Made by a program: the position numbers and the translations under genes
Source of the DNA: Planctomycetaceae bacterium
Lineage (GTDB): Bacteria; Planctomycetota; MHYJ01; SBBU01
DNA length: 12,389 nt
Assembly (NCBI GenBank): GCA_005239585.1
Contig: SBBU01000208.1
Span: forward strand, 1-12,389
Reading direction: 5' to 3'
The notes under the pieces: model-generated
Seen by the model: only the letters and a program-made list of their open reading frames with translations
Database searches by the model: none
Told to the model about the DNA's origin: nothing
Shown here: piece by piece, positions 6,281-12,389 of the stretch
Position numbering within the stretch: position 1 is the first letter of the stretch
Layout of the letters: each line of letters starts with the position of its first letter

Positions 6281-6982
6281 CTAAGTATCCTCAGTATCCT
6301 CAACAACAAGCCCATCAGAGAGTGTTACTTTTCTTGATGCCTTGTCTGCCACAGATGGATCATGTGTAACCAGAATGACTGTTGTCCCTTCACTATTCAA
6401 TTTTTCTAGGATCGAAAGTATCTCAATACCTGAGCGGCTGTCTAGATTGCCTGTAGGCTCATCGGCGAGAATAATTTGTGGACTCGTTATGAGTGCCCTT
6501 GCTATAGCTACGCGTTGCTGCTGACCACCCGAAAGCTGTGATGGTTGGTGATTCATGCGATCTGACAGCCCTACACGACCGAGAGCTTCCTGCGCCTTTT
6601 TCCTCCACTCATCTGATGCTGATCTATTGGAATACATCAGAGGCAATTCCACGTTCTCCAGCGCCGTTGTGCGGGACAGAAGATTAAAATTTTGAAAGAC
6701 AAATCCTATCTTCCTTCCCCTTATATTTGCCCTCTTATCAGCATCAAATTTTGAGACATCCTCATCGTCCAGAATGTACTCTCCAGAGGTTGGCCGATCG
6801 AGACAGCCAATAAGATTCATCAGTGTAGATTTGCCTGACCCTGAACTGCCAATCAATGCGACAAATTCACCCCTCTTAACAACGAAATCAACCCCGCGAA
6901 GGGCCGGCACTTCAACCTCCCCCATCTTGTAGATCTTCCTGATCCCACTCATCTTGATAATAGAGCTTAATTTTGTTTTCAT
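6281..6982 (-). CDS. ABC transporter ATP-binding protein (LolD/MacB ATPase type)
   Basis: This 233-residue ATPase would power the permease encoded 6 bases downstream. All catalytic motifs are present: Walker A GSSGSGKST (45-53), Q-loop Gln97, signature LSGGQ (150-154), Walker B ILADEP with Asp174 and Glu175, D-loop GNLD, and H-loop His207 in VTHD. The spacing and the sequence YKMGEVEVPALRGV near the N-terminus are typical of the LolD/FtsE/MacB group, whose pumps act by mechanotransmission rather than moving substrate through the membrane. The start at 6982 lacks a strong Shine-Dalgarno. An ATG at 6952 is an alternative and would remove 10 residues. The gene sits 31 bases after the adaptor gene in the same operon. 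Confidence 0.95.
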   Translation of the reverse strand: MKTKLSSIIKMSGIRKIYKMGEVEVPALRGVDFVVKRGEFVALIGSSGSGKSTLMNLIGCLDRPTSGEYILDDEDVSKFDADKRANIRGRKIGFVFQNFNLLSRTTALENVELPLMYSNRSASDEWRKKAQEALGRVGLSDRMNHQPSQLSGGQQQRVAIARALITSPQIILADEPTGNLDSRSGIEILSILEKLNSEGTTVILVTHDPSVADKASRKVTLSDGLVVEDTEDT

Positions 6983-7013
6983 ATGCTACTATTCAGATGG
7001 GACCACGTCGCAT

Positions 7014-8225
7014 TTATGGTCGTCTTGGCCCGCGCCATTGCTGCTGGAATGGGCTCTTCAAGTCCTCGAAACCTTGTCCCTCCCTCTTAATACCGACCAC
7101 AACCTCCTGACCTTCCTTAACCTCGCCCTTGGCTATGTAAGTAAATCTTCCATCCGAGATTCCTGTCTCAACAGGGATCGATTTTAGTTTACCATGCTCA
7201 AGCACCCACAACATTTTCTGTTCCTCATCTTTTGAGGATGTGTCCGTTGGCTCCTTTCTTGGAATCCAAGAAGGGTCAGGTTCAAATCTAAGCGCCATAT
7301 TAAGCACTTTTAGTCCGTCCTTCGGGCTGCTTCCAATGATAAAGCGCATGTTTGCTGTCATACCCGGCAATAATTTCTCGTCAATGTTTTTGGCCAGCAC
7401 TACAACTGTGTACGTTACAACATTAGAGATGTTTTTCGGTGAAAGACGGATCTGTTGGACACTGCCATAAAACTTTGAATCTGGATATGCATCGACTGTG
7501 AACGACACATTTTGATCATCTTTAATCATTCCAATGTCTGCTTCACTCACATCACCAAGTATATGTACAGTTTCCAGACTTTCTGCAATTTCGAAGAGCA
7601 AAGGCGCATGGAGACTCGCTGCCACGGTCTGTCCTACATTTATGCTACGCGAGACGACAACACCATCTACGGGGGAAGATATAGTAGCATAGCTTAGATT
7701 TGCAATAGAGAGCTGAAGCGTTGCCTCGCTTTGTTTGATCTCTGCCTCTGCCAATTTCAACTCTGCCTTGAGGACATCATGCTTCGCCCTTTCCCTGTCA
7801 AGTTCAGATGCCGATATAAGTTTCTCATTCGCAAGCTTTTCTGCGCGCTCTAATTCCTTTTTCGACGTTGCCAGATTAACATTCACAACCTCTAATCTCG
7901 CCTGGGCCTTGGTCAGATTTGCCCTATCCTGTGCGACCCTTGCCTCGAGGGGCACCTTGTCCAATTCGCAGAGAACATCTCCTGCCTTGACCTCTTTATT
8001 AAAATCAACGTTGATCTTCACAATTGTCCCTGAGACCTGGCTACCGACTTGGACCAGATTAATTGGCCTGATAACACCTGTTGCGCTCACACTCGCGACA
8101 ACAGGGCCTTTAATAACCTTGGCTGTGCGAAATTCTGCGGTTTTTTCCTTGCCATTTAGCCAGAAGAAATATCCTCCCGCCGCTAATCCTCCAAAGGCAA
8201 TTACTAATATGATCCACCTTTTCAT
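7014..8225 (-). CDS. MacA-type periplasmic adaptor (HlyD/RND membrane fusion family)
   Basis: This 403-residue protein links the inner-membrane transporter to the TolC channel. A single N-terminal anchor (about residues 5-22) leads into the first barrel/lipoyl half (GSQVSGTIVKINVDFNKEVKAG). A long helical hairpin rich in Ala, Glu and Lys follows (about 90-175). The second lipoyl half (YATISSPVDGVVVSRSINVG) and beta-barrel domains complete it (VDAYPDSKFYGSV; LLPGMTANMRF). Length and order match MacA. Its ATG overlaps the TGA of the TolC gene by 4 bases (8222-8225) and there is no separate ribosome site, so translation is coupled. The hairpin should dock on the TolC tip. Confidence 0.94.
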   Translation of the reverse strand: MKRWIILVIAFGGLAAGGYFFWLNGKEKTAEFRTAKVIKGPVVASVSATGVIRPINLVQVGSQVSGTIVKINVDFNKEVKAGDVLCELDKVPLEARVAQDRANLTKAQARLEVVNVNLATSKKELERAEKLANEKLISASELDRERAKHDVLKAELKLAEAEIKQSEATLQLSIANLSYATISSPVDGVVVSRSINVGQTVAASLHAPLLFEIAESLETVHILGDVSEADIGMIKDDQNVSFTVDAYPDSKFYGSVQQIRLSPKNISNVVTYTVVVLAKNIDEKLLPGMTANMRFIIGSSPKDGLKVLNMALRFEPDPSWIPRKEPTDTSSKDEEQKMLWVLEHGKLKSIPVETGISDGRFTYIAKGEVKEGQEVVVGIKREGQGFEDLKSPFQQQWRGPRRP

Positions 8226-9559
8226 TTTTTATCAACCCGAGCGATCCCTACTGCCCGTAAAAGTCGAACAACGTTCAATTCATAATCATAACGCGAACGA
8301 ATCTCCTCTGCCCGCGCCTTGGAGAGTGCAAGCTCTGCATCTGTCTGTTCAAGAATTGTAGAGCGGCCGACAAGATAACGTCCGGAAATAAGTTTTAAAC
8401 TCTCTGTCGCCGCCTTTACAGTCTCTGCCGTAAGGCGCAGGCGTTCATCTGATTCCTGCAGATTAAGCCATGAGGTCTGGACCTCCTGAAAAATCTTTTG
8501 CTCGACAAGCGCTAACTCGGCCCTATTGACACGAAGGAGAGACTCTGCCTCTCTAATTCTCTCGGGTGTAAGGAAGCCATTGAAAAGAGTGAGCACCAAG
8601 GAAGGTCCAAGTCTCCAGGAATCAATGAGTGGAAAATTCTTGCCTGTAAAATCATGAGAGAGACCGAGCGAGATTGATGGAAAATACTCTGACCATACCT
8701 TCTTGAGCGACTCTTCAGAAGCCCTGAACCTATCCCATGCCACCTTGAATTCGGGTCTGTCGAGTCGAGCCTGCTTGACTGCGTCATCAAGATTAATGTT
8801 GAATCTAGCCTTTGGAATCTCAGAAGCCACATCATATCCGGGATCTTCTTCCAGTCCCAAAGAACGATTGAGTTTCAGTCGCGAGATTTGGACGCGATTC
8901 TTTGAGAGAATAAATTCAAGTTTTGCGTTAGCAAGGTCAACGCGGGCCTTGGCAACATCCGCCTCGGTGCCCTTTCCGACTTCAAGGAGTTTTTCTGCCT
9001 CTTTGAGGTGTTTTTCAAAACTTGCGACAGTCTCTTCGGCTACGAGGAGCAATGCCTTGTCAGAAAGATGTGTCAAAAAAGTTTCGCGAACTTCAAGGAG
9101 TATGGAGGCAGCCGCAACCTCAAGTTCGTGCGCCGCAACGAGGGCATTATACTTGGCCTGATTGAGAGATGCATCTGTCTTTCCCGAATCAGTTACTAGC
9201 TGATCTGCGTTCGCCCCAACTCTATAACTACTGGTCGATCCGGGACTCGATGTGCCATAAGAAGTACTTATCTTTAGCTGTGGCAGATAGGCTGAGAGTG
9301 TCTCGCCGATCCTTGCATTTGCCGCATCGAGAAGCCCCCTGCTCTTTGCAAGCTCAGGATGAAAACCCAGCGCGATTTCACAGGCCTTGTCAAGGTTCAG
9401 TTTTCCACCACGTTGCAGTTCAGGGTTTGAGAGGATTGTAGTCTTTGACCATGAAACGTCAGGGGCAGGAACCTTGTGCTCCTCCCACATTCGCGAGGGC
9501 TGCCGACACGATAAAACAGCCCCAAAGAGCACCAGAAAGGCAGTTATTTTCACACTCAT
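8222..9559 (-). CDS. TolC-family outer-membrane efflux lipoprotein
   Basis: This 445-residue protein is the outer-membrane channel of the efflux system. The signal peptide ends in a plausible lipobox (AVLSC, Cys18), as in OprM/CusC-type TolC homologues that are lipidated. Two OEP repeats follow: the first has ACEIALGFHPEL and ARIGETLSAYLPQL, the second has ARLDRPEF and WSEYFPSISLGLS, each followed by long amphipathic helices. AELALSKARAEEIRSRYDY near the end is typical of the last tunnel helix. The gene heads the operon. AAAGGAGGAGA (9561-9572) is an excellent ribosome binding site 4 bases before the ATG, and a good promoter lies just upstream. The last bases overlap the adaptor gene. Confidence 0.93.
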   Translation of the reverse strand: MSVKITAFLVLFGAVLSCRQPSRMWEEHKVPAPDVSWSKTTILSNPELQRGGKLNLDKACEIALGFHPELAKSRGLLDAANARIGETLSAYLPQLKISTSYGTSSPGSTSSYRVGANADQLVTDSGKTDASLNQAKYNALVAAHELEVAAASILLEVRETFLTHLSDKALLLVAEETVASFEKHLKEAEKLLEVGKGTEADVAKARVDLANAKLEFILSKNRVQISRLKLNRSLGLEEDPGYDVASEIPKARFNINLDDAVKQARLDRPEFKVAWDRFRASEESLKKVWSEYFPSISLGLSHDFTGKNFPLIDSWRLGPSLVLTLFNGFLTPERIREAESLLRVNRAELALVEQKIFQEVQTSWLNLQESDERLRLTAETVKAATESLKLISGRYLVGRSTILEQTDAELALSKARAEEIRSRYDYELNVVRLLRAVGIARVDKK

Positions 9560-9585
9560 CTCTCCTCCTTTTATCTACTTCGTCA

Positions 9586-9614
9586 AGTATAATGCCAATG
9601 TTGATACGTTGCAA
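9586..9614 (-). promoter_or_regulatory. Sigma-70 type promoter of the efflux operon
   Basis: On the minus strand TTGCAA (9609-9614) and TATACT (9586-9591) are separated by exactly 17 bases. They match 4 of 6 and 5 of 6 consensus positions. The expected start of transcription is near 9579, leaving a leader of about 20 bases that contains the strong ribosome binding site. The rest of the gap up to 9847 shows no convincing gene. Confidence 0.6.
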
Positions 9615-9847
9615 CGCCTATTTTTGCTGTAATATACTGACGCTACAGTTCTTTGCTTTAGTACAATCTCTGGGCGGTATATGAACTCCCATTGATATGG
9701 AACATCAAATCTAAAAACTAATTCTGCTATTGTGTATTTTCTACCGTCTATGGGAAAAAAAAATTGACTCCTAGAGATTGCCACAAGCGCACTCTTCAGA
9801 GCCGTCTTGAGAAAAATTCTGCACATAGAGCGGTTTAATTGATGTGA
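9615..9847. other. Intergenic stretch between L,D-transpeptidase and efflux operon
   Basis: This stretch holds no gene I can support. A minus-strand frame of 83 codons (9826-9575) lacks a ribosome binding site, resembles no family I know, and overlaps the promoter of the next operon. A run of nine T on the minus strand (9755-9763) follows only a 3-bp hairpin, so I do not call it a terminator. Confidence 0.5.
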
Positions 9848-10507
9848 TCAGGGAAATATTCTAACTGGTGTGCCGATGGGACAGCATCCCCAGAGAATTT
9901 CAATCTCTTCATTATTGATTGCGATGCACCCTGCGGTCCAGTCTCTGCTTGTACCCCCACCATGAATGCCGATCGCGCCTCCCAATCGAGTCTTCCAGGG
10001 AGGGGCAAGCTGATATGAAGTAGTATATACGATCTTGTCACACTCGTCCTGTGAGATAAGACCCGTGCGCAGTCCTTCGGTTGCATCTTTGGCATTTGGA
10101 TAGCTAATACCGAGAAACAGATGATAATCGCTCCTTTCGTTTCTCGTGCAGATGTAATAATCTCCCTCTGGAGTCCTCCCGTCCCCCTCTTTCTGTTTAT
10201 GACCCGATGGAGCCAAGCCAAGGGCGATGCGTGTTGAATAGACCTCTTGATTTGCGAACTTTAGCACCAGCTTACGTTGGGATTTATAGATCGCAATAGA
10301 GGGTTTTTCAGCGGCAAGTGAACCCAATTTCATCTTGAATTCCTCATACGTCCTCTTTGCTTTTAAAAGTTTATCACTAGAAAAACCTATTCGCTCTCCT
10401 AGTTCCTTACGAAGTGACTCGGGCAACACAAATGCCACAACGATGACAGCAATGACAACAATGCATAGAGCGATCATAAAAATCTTGAAAAGGTTTCGTT
10501 TTAGCAT
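9848..10507 (-). CDS. Membrane-anchored L,D-transpeptidase (YkuD domain, YafK-like)
   Basis: This 219-residue protein is a predicted peptidoglycan-modifying enzyme acting in the periplasm. An N-terminal membrane anchor covers about residues 7-28. A short charged linker leads to the YkuD domain (about 69-218), which opens IAIYKSQRKLVLKF and contains DGRTPEGDYYICTRN. The catalytic pair is His182 (GIHGGG) and Cys194 in DWTAGCIAI. The motif has Thr-Ala-Gly-Cys rather than the common Ser-His-Gly-Cys, a form seen in the ErfK/YafK branch. It may form 3-3 crosslinks, attach or release a protein on peptidoglycan, or cleave such links; sequence alone does not decide. The ribosome site AGGAG (10515-10519) lies 7 bases before the ATG. 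It appears to be transcribed alone. Confidence 0.92.
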   Translation of the reverse strand: MLKRNLFKIFMIALCIVVIAVIVVAFVLPESLRKELGERIGFSSDKLLKAKRTYEEFKMKLGSLAAEKPSIAIYKSQRKLVLKFANQEVYSTRIALGLAPSGHKQKEGDGRTPEGDYYICTRNERSDYHLFLGISYPNAKDATEGLRTGLISQDECDKIVYTTSYQLAPPWKTRLGGAIGIHGGGTSRDWTAGCIAINNEEIEILWGCCPIGTPVRIFP

Positions 10508-10528
10508 GCCCTCTCTCCTGAATGCACT

Positions 10529-10557
10529 ATTTTAATTCTTTGCTGTCCCAAAGACAA
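10529..10557 (-). promoter_or_regulatory. Likely promoter of the L,D-transpeptidase gene
   Basis: Minus strand TTGTCT (10552-10557) and TAAAAT (10529-10534) are spaced 17 bases apart and match 4 of 6 and 5 of 6 consensus positions. The predicted transcript start is close to 10522, just ahead of the ribosome binding site at 10515-10519. The spacer contains a small inverted repeat (CTTTG..CAAAG) that might be an operator. Confidence 0.45.
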
Positions 10558-10649
10558 GATTCTAATCAAACACTCGAAATATTTTGTGATCCTTTATTGG
10601 TAATTTGAGTACACCCTTTCATACCTGTCCCTGAAATTGCAAATGCCCG

Positions 10650-11888
10650 TTATTTCTTATCCTCGACCCACTTGAGAGGGGCAATGGCAACGCCGCCTTC
10701 AAATGGAATCTTCTTCCCCAGCCAGCCGCAAAAAGTCAGGTACCACTTTTTTGTCTCTTCGTCGTAAACATACTCTGGTGCGTGTGTCTTTAATTTGGCC
10801 ACGACGATCTCCTTTTCGTTATCGCCAGTATATGTCCCAAAGTCATAGGGATTCTGTGAGCGAAAGATCAGTGTATTGGCATAGTTTTCCGGTGCCGAAT
10901 CAGTGTACGTCAAGGAAAGATAATACCTTCCCTCATAAAATATAACAAAAGGGGATTCTGTCGCGGCCCATTTGGGATTAAGCGGTGCCTTGCCATCGGT
11001 TCGCAAGGCATAGCCAAGAAAGCTCCAGTTGAATAAATCACAAGAAGAGTAGAGCGATACCAGACCGTACTTACCATCCTTCTCTTTGGCGGTGGCATAC
11101 ATCAACCACGCCCCTTTTTGCACCTCAAAGACCATCGCGTCTCGAAAGTGCTCATGCGGGGGCTTTGGAATCACATCCTGTTTACGCTCCCACTTGAACA
11201 AGTCTTTGGATACATCAAGATGACAAACGATCGGAGACCAGAACAAATAAAAAGTATCATCCTTCTTGATGGCATGAGGGGCATATGCCAGTTTTCCATA
11301 ATCGCAGATCTTATCCTTCTCTTCAAAGCCTCCAGTGGCAAGGCTTTTCCCGACTCCGTGCGCAAAGTAGAACTCTTTATGCGGATCAGAATTCCCAAAC
11401 TTTGTGATCCCAATCAGATGCCAGAGGTTATCTGGACCCTTGATAAGCGTGTGATCGTTGATATAGCTCCCTGTCTTTTGCGGCTTGAAAAGCAGTTTCC
11501 ATTCACCATCAATCACCGGCTTGTGTGGAGGTCCCGGTTTCTTTAGCGTCTGCACTCGAACCTTCTTCGTTAATTGCTCCATATCTCCATTTTTAAATCT
11601 AGCACTGACCGTGTATTCATACTCCTTTTCATAAGATAGGCCATTGTCCAAATAAGCGAGGTCTTTTGTTGACGCCACTTCCTTTTCAGAGCGATAAATT
11701 ATGTATTGAATATTCTCACCTTTCTTTGGTGCGCTCCATTCAAGATGAACCCAGTCTGACCCAACCACCGTATAAAGTGTTTGCAGGTTTTGCTCGTCAG
11801 ATCTGTACGCGCTTACACAGTCTTCTCCTCTGCAACCGACCACAAGTGAGCAGAATGTCAATAAGAGACATTTATTGATACTAGTCAT
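10650..11888 (-). CDS. Lipoprotein with Fn3-like domain and GH43/GH32-type five-bladed propeller
   Basis: This 412-residue predicted surface or periplasmic lipoprotein has a lipobox LVVGC at Cys19; Arg at +2 suggests outer-membrane sorting. Residues about 35-115 form a fibronectin-III-like domain (WVHLEWSAP, YIIYRSE, YEYTVSARF). Residues about 130-405 show five propeller blades typical of arabinanase/invertase-fold glycosidases: NDHTLIKGPDNLWHLIG, APHAIKKDDTFYLFWSP, FRDAMVFEVQKGAWLMYAT, TESPFVIFYEGRYYLSLTY and APEYVYDEETKKWYLTF. Asp145, Asp250 and Glu311 sit where the base, transition-state stabiliser and acid sit in clans GH-F and GH-J. It probably acts on or binds a polysaccharide. Substrate and exact family are not assignable by eye, and a non-catalytic homologue remains possible. 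The ATG lacks a clear Shine-Dalgarno. Confidence 0.83.
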   Translation of the reverse strand: MTSINKCLLLTFCSLVVGCRGEDCVSAYRSDEQNLQTLYTVVGSDWVHLEWSAPKKGENIQYIIYRSEKEVASTKDLAYLDNGLSYEKEYEYTVSARFKNGDMEQLTKKVRVQTLKKPGPPHKPVIDGEWKLLFKPQKTGSYINDHTLIKGPDNLWHLIGITKFGNSDPHKEFYFAHGVGKSLATGGFEEKDKICDYGKLAYAPHAIKKDDTFYLFWSPIVCHLDVSKDLFKWERKQDVIPKPPHEHFRDAMVFEVQKGAWLMYATAKEKDGKYGLVSLYSSCDLFNWSFLGYALRTDGKAPLNPKWAATESPFVIFYEGRYYLSLTYTDSAPENYANTLIFRSQNPYDFGTYTGDNEKEIVVAKLKTHAPEYVYDEETKKWYLTFCGWLGKKIPFEGGVAIAPLKWVEDKK

Positions 11889-11912
11889 TTTACTAGTGAA
11901 AAAACTTTATAT

Positions 11913-11941
11913 ATTTTCCTTTTACCCCCTTATGTTGTCAA
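11913..11941 (-). promoter_or_regulatory. Candidate promoter of the propeller lipoprotein gene
   Basis: The minus strand has a perfect -35 box, TTGACA (11936-11941). At 17 bases it is followed by GAAAAT (4 of 6), and a better-looking TATATA lies 22 bases away, which is too far. It is upstream of the ATG at 11888 and downstream of the terminator at 12015-12047, which is the right place for a new transcription unit. Confidence 0.4.
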
Positions 11942-12014
11942 TCTAAACATAATGCATTAGGCTGACAGGTACGGGTTTTGCGTTTAGCGTAGGGAAGTAG
12001 TGCTATATACTGGG

Positions 12015-12047
12015 AGAAAAAAACGGCGAACGTCCGCCGTTTTTTCT
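12015..12047 (-). terminator. Intrinsic terminator, usable in both directions
   Basis: ACGGCG (12023-12028) and CGCCGT (12035-12040) form a perfect GC-rich stem around a 6-base loop. The stem is flanked by seven A on the left and six T on the right, so it has a U-tract on either strand and can extend through A-T pairs. It lies about 95 bases past the stop of the minus-strand gene ending at 12142, which it most likely terminates. Confidence 0.88.
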
Positions 12048-12141
12048 AATCTTGCGCATAGGGGCAGGTAAACCAATGATTGTATCTGTTCTTAAATCCC
12101 GTGACCCGCCAATACATCAGGAGACAATATTTGTGCGGAAT

Positions 12142-12389
12142 CTATTTAATTAACGACGGAGACCGTATAGGACAGTATATTGGAGGGCCTTTTTTTATAA
12201 TGACTTGCTCAGTTTTTGCATCGATATCGAGAAGAATAAGCTCAGATGCCATCGGCAACCCATCGGACTTTCTCAGATCGAACTTGACAAAGGCTATATT
12301 TTTTCCATCTGGAGAAAGAGTAAAAGATGCCCCTTCAAATTGAAAGTTATTCTCAAGACTGATTTTCTTCTCAACTGTCTCTTTAGCAA
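12142..12389 (-). CDS. C-terminal end of a PD40/TolB-like beta-propeller protein (partial)
   Basis: The minus-strand frame from the window edge gives 81 residues ending at TAG (12142-12144). It contains FTLSPDGKNIAFVKFDL followed by SELILLDIDAKTEQVI, the SPDGk.IAFv...l.l.D pattern of a WD40-like PD40 (TolB-type) propeller blade. The gene begins outside the window, so its length, signal peptide and role are unknown. Such blades occur in periplasmic TolB-like proteins, in DPP-IV-type peptidases and in many surface proteins. The reading frame is open to the edge and is followed by a strong terminator. Confidence 0.72.
   Translation of the reverse strand, partial: AKETVEKKISLENNFQFEGASFTLSPDGKNIAFVKFDLRKSDGLPMASELILLDIDAKTEQVIIKKGPPIYCPIRSPSLIK

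Noticed and set aside
6281..6310. Tandem nine-base repeat GAGGATACT at the end of the ATPase gene
   Set aside because: Only two copies, coding for EDTEDT at a non-conserved tail. It is more likely a small slippage product than a functional element.
7735..8361. Plus-strand open frame of 208 codons
   Set aside because: It is antisense to the MacA helical hairpin and TolC end. Its Ser/Ala/Leu-rich composition is what the reverse of Glu/Lys/Ala-rich helices gives.
9752..9775. Possible terminator with a run of nine T on the minus strand
   Set aside because: Only a 3-bp stem precedes the T run, which is too weak to support a terminator call.
9575..9826. Minus-strand open frame of 83 codons between the L,D-transpeptidase and TolC genes
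   Set aside because: No ribosome binding site, no recognisable family or signal, and it covers the promoter of the efflux operon. I treat it as a chance frame.

Overview
All recognisable genes lie on the minus strand, so transcription runs from right to left. The sequence looks like a diderm (Gram-negative type) bacterium: it has a TolC-type outer-membrane channel with its periplasmic adaptor and MacB-type ABC transporter, two lipoprotein signals, and an L,D-transpeptidase. The second sigma factor is of the long 'LW..l' type, with a hydrophobic TLW motif near the N-terminus, that is abundant in Planctomycetota and also occurs in Acidobacteriota and Verrucomicrobiota. The Kelch/PKD proteins fit a large environmental genome of that kind. 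I cannot place it more precisely, and the Planctomycetota suggestion is an inference from family distribution.

Layout in transcription order (high to low coordinates): (1) 12389-12142, the last 81 residues of a PD40/TolB-like propeller protein, followed by a strong inverted-repeat terminator at 12015-12047. (2) 11888-10650, a lipoprotein joining a fibronectin-III-like domain to a five-bladed glycosidase-type propeller of the GH43/GH32 fold. (3) 10507-9848, a membrane-anchored YkuD L,D-transpeptidase with its own likely promoter. (4) 9559-5048, a four-gene tripartite efflux operon (TolC, MacA, ABC ATPase, MacB-type permease) with a good sigma-70 promoter and a strong Shine-Dalgarno at its head. 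(5) 4926 to below base 1, a tightly packed four-gene regulatory cluster.

The regulatory cluster is the most unusual part. A classical ECF sigma factor overlaps by 4 bases an anti-sigma gene. The anti-sigma protein has a cytoplasmic zinc-finger domain, one membrane span, a FecR-like domain and, outside the membrane, a complete seven-blade Kelch propeller. Its stop codon abuts the start of a second, unrelated ECF-type sigma factor (TAG directly followed by ATG). Next comes an exported protein with a second seven-blade Kelch propeller and tandem PKD-like domains. The two propellers match blade for blade, including the loop lengths of individual blades and a cysteine at the same place in nearly every blade. 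A plausible reading is a cell-surface signalling system in which a membrane-bound sensor propeller and a secreted paralogue see the same ligand or each other and control one or both sigma factors.

The exported Kelch/PKD gene carries a single in-frame TAG (965-967) in blade 5. On both sides the frame is open and the domains are intact, continuing to the window edge. This is a recent nonsense mutation, a sequence error, or a site of readthrough. Several neighbouring genes end normally at TAG, so a general reassignment of TAG is unlikely. I saw no tRNA, rRNA, CRISPR array or insertion sequence.
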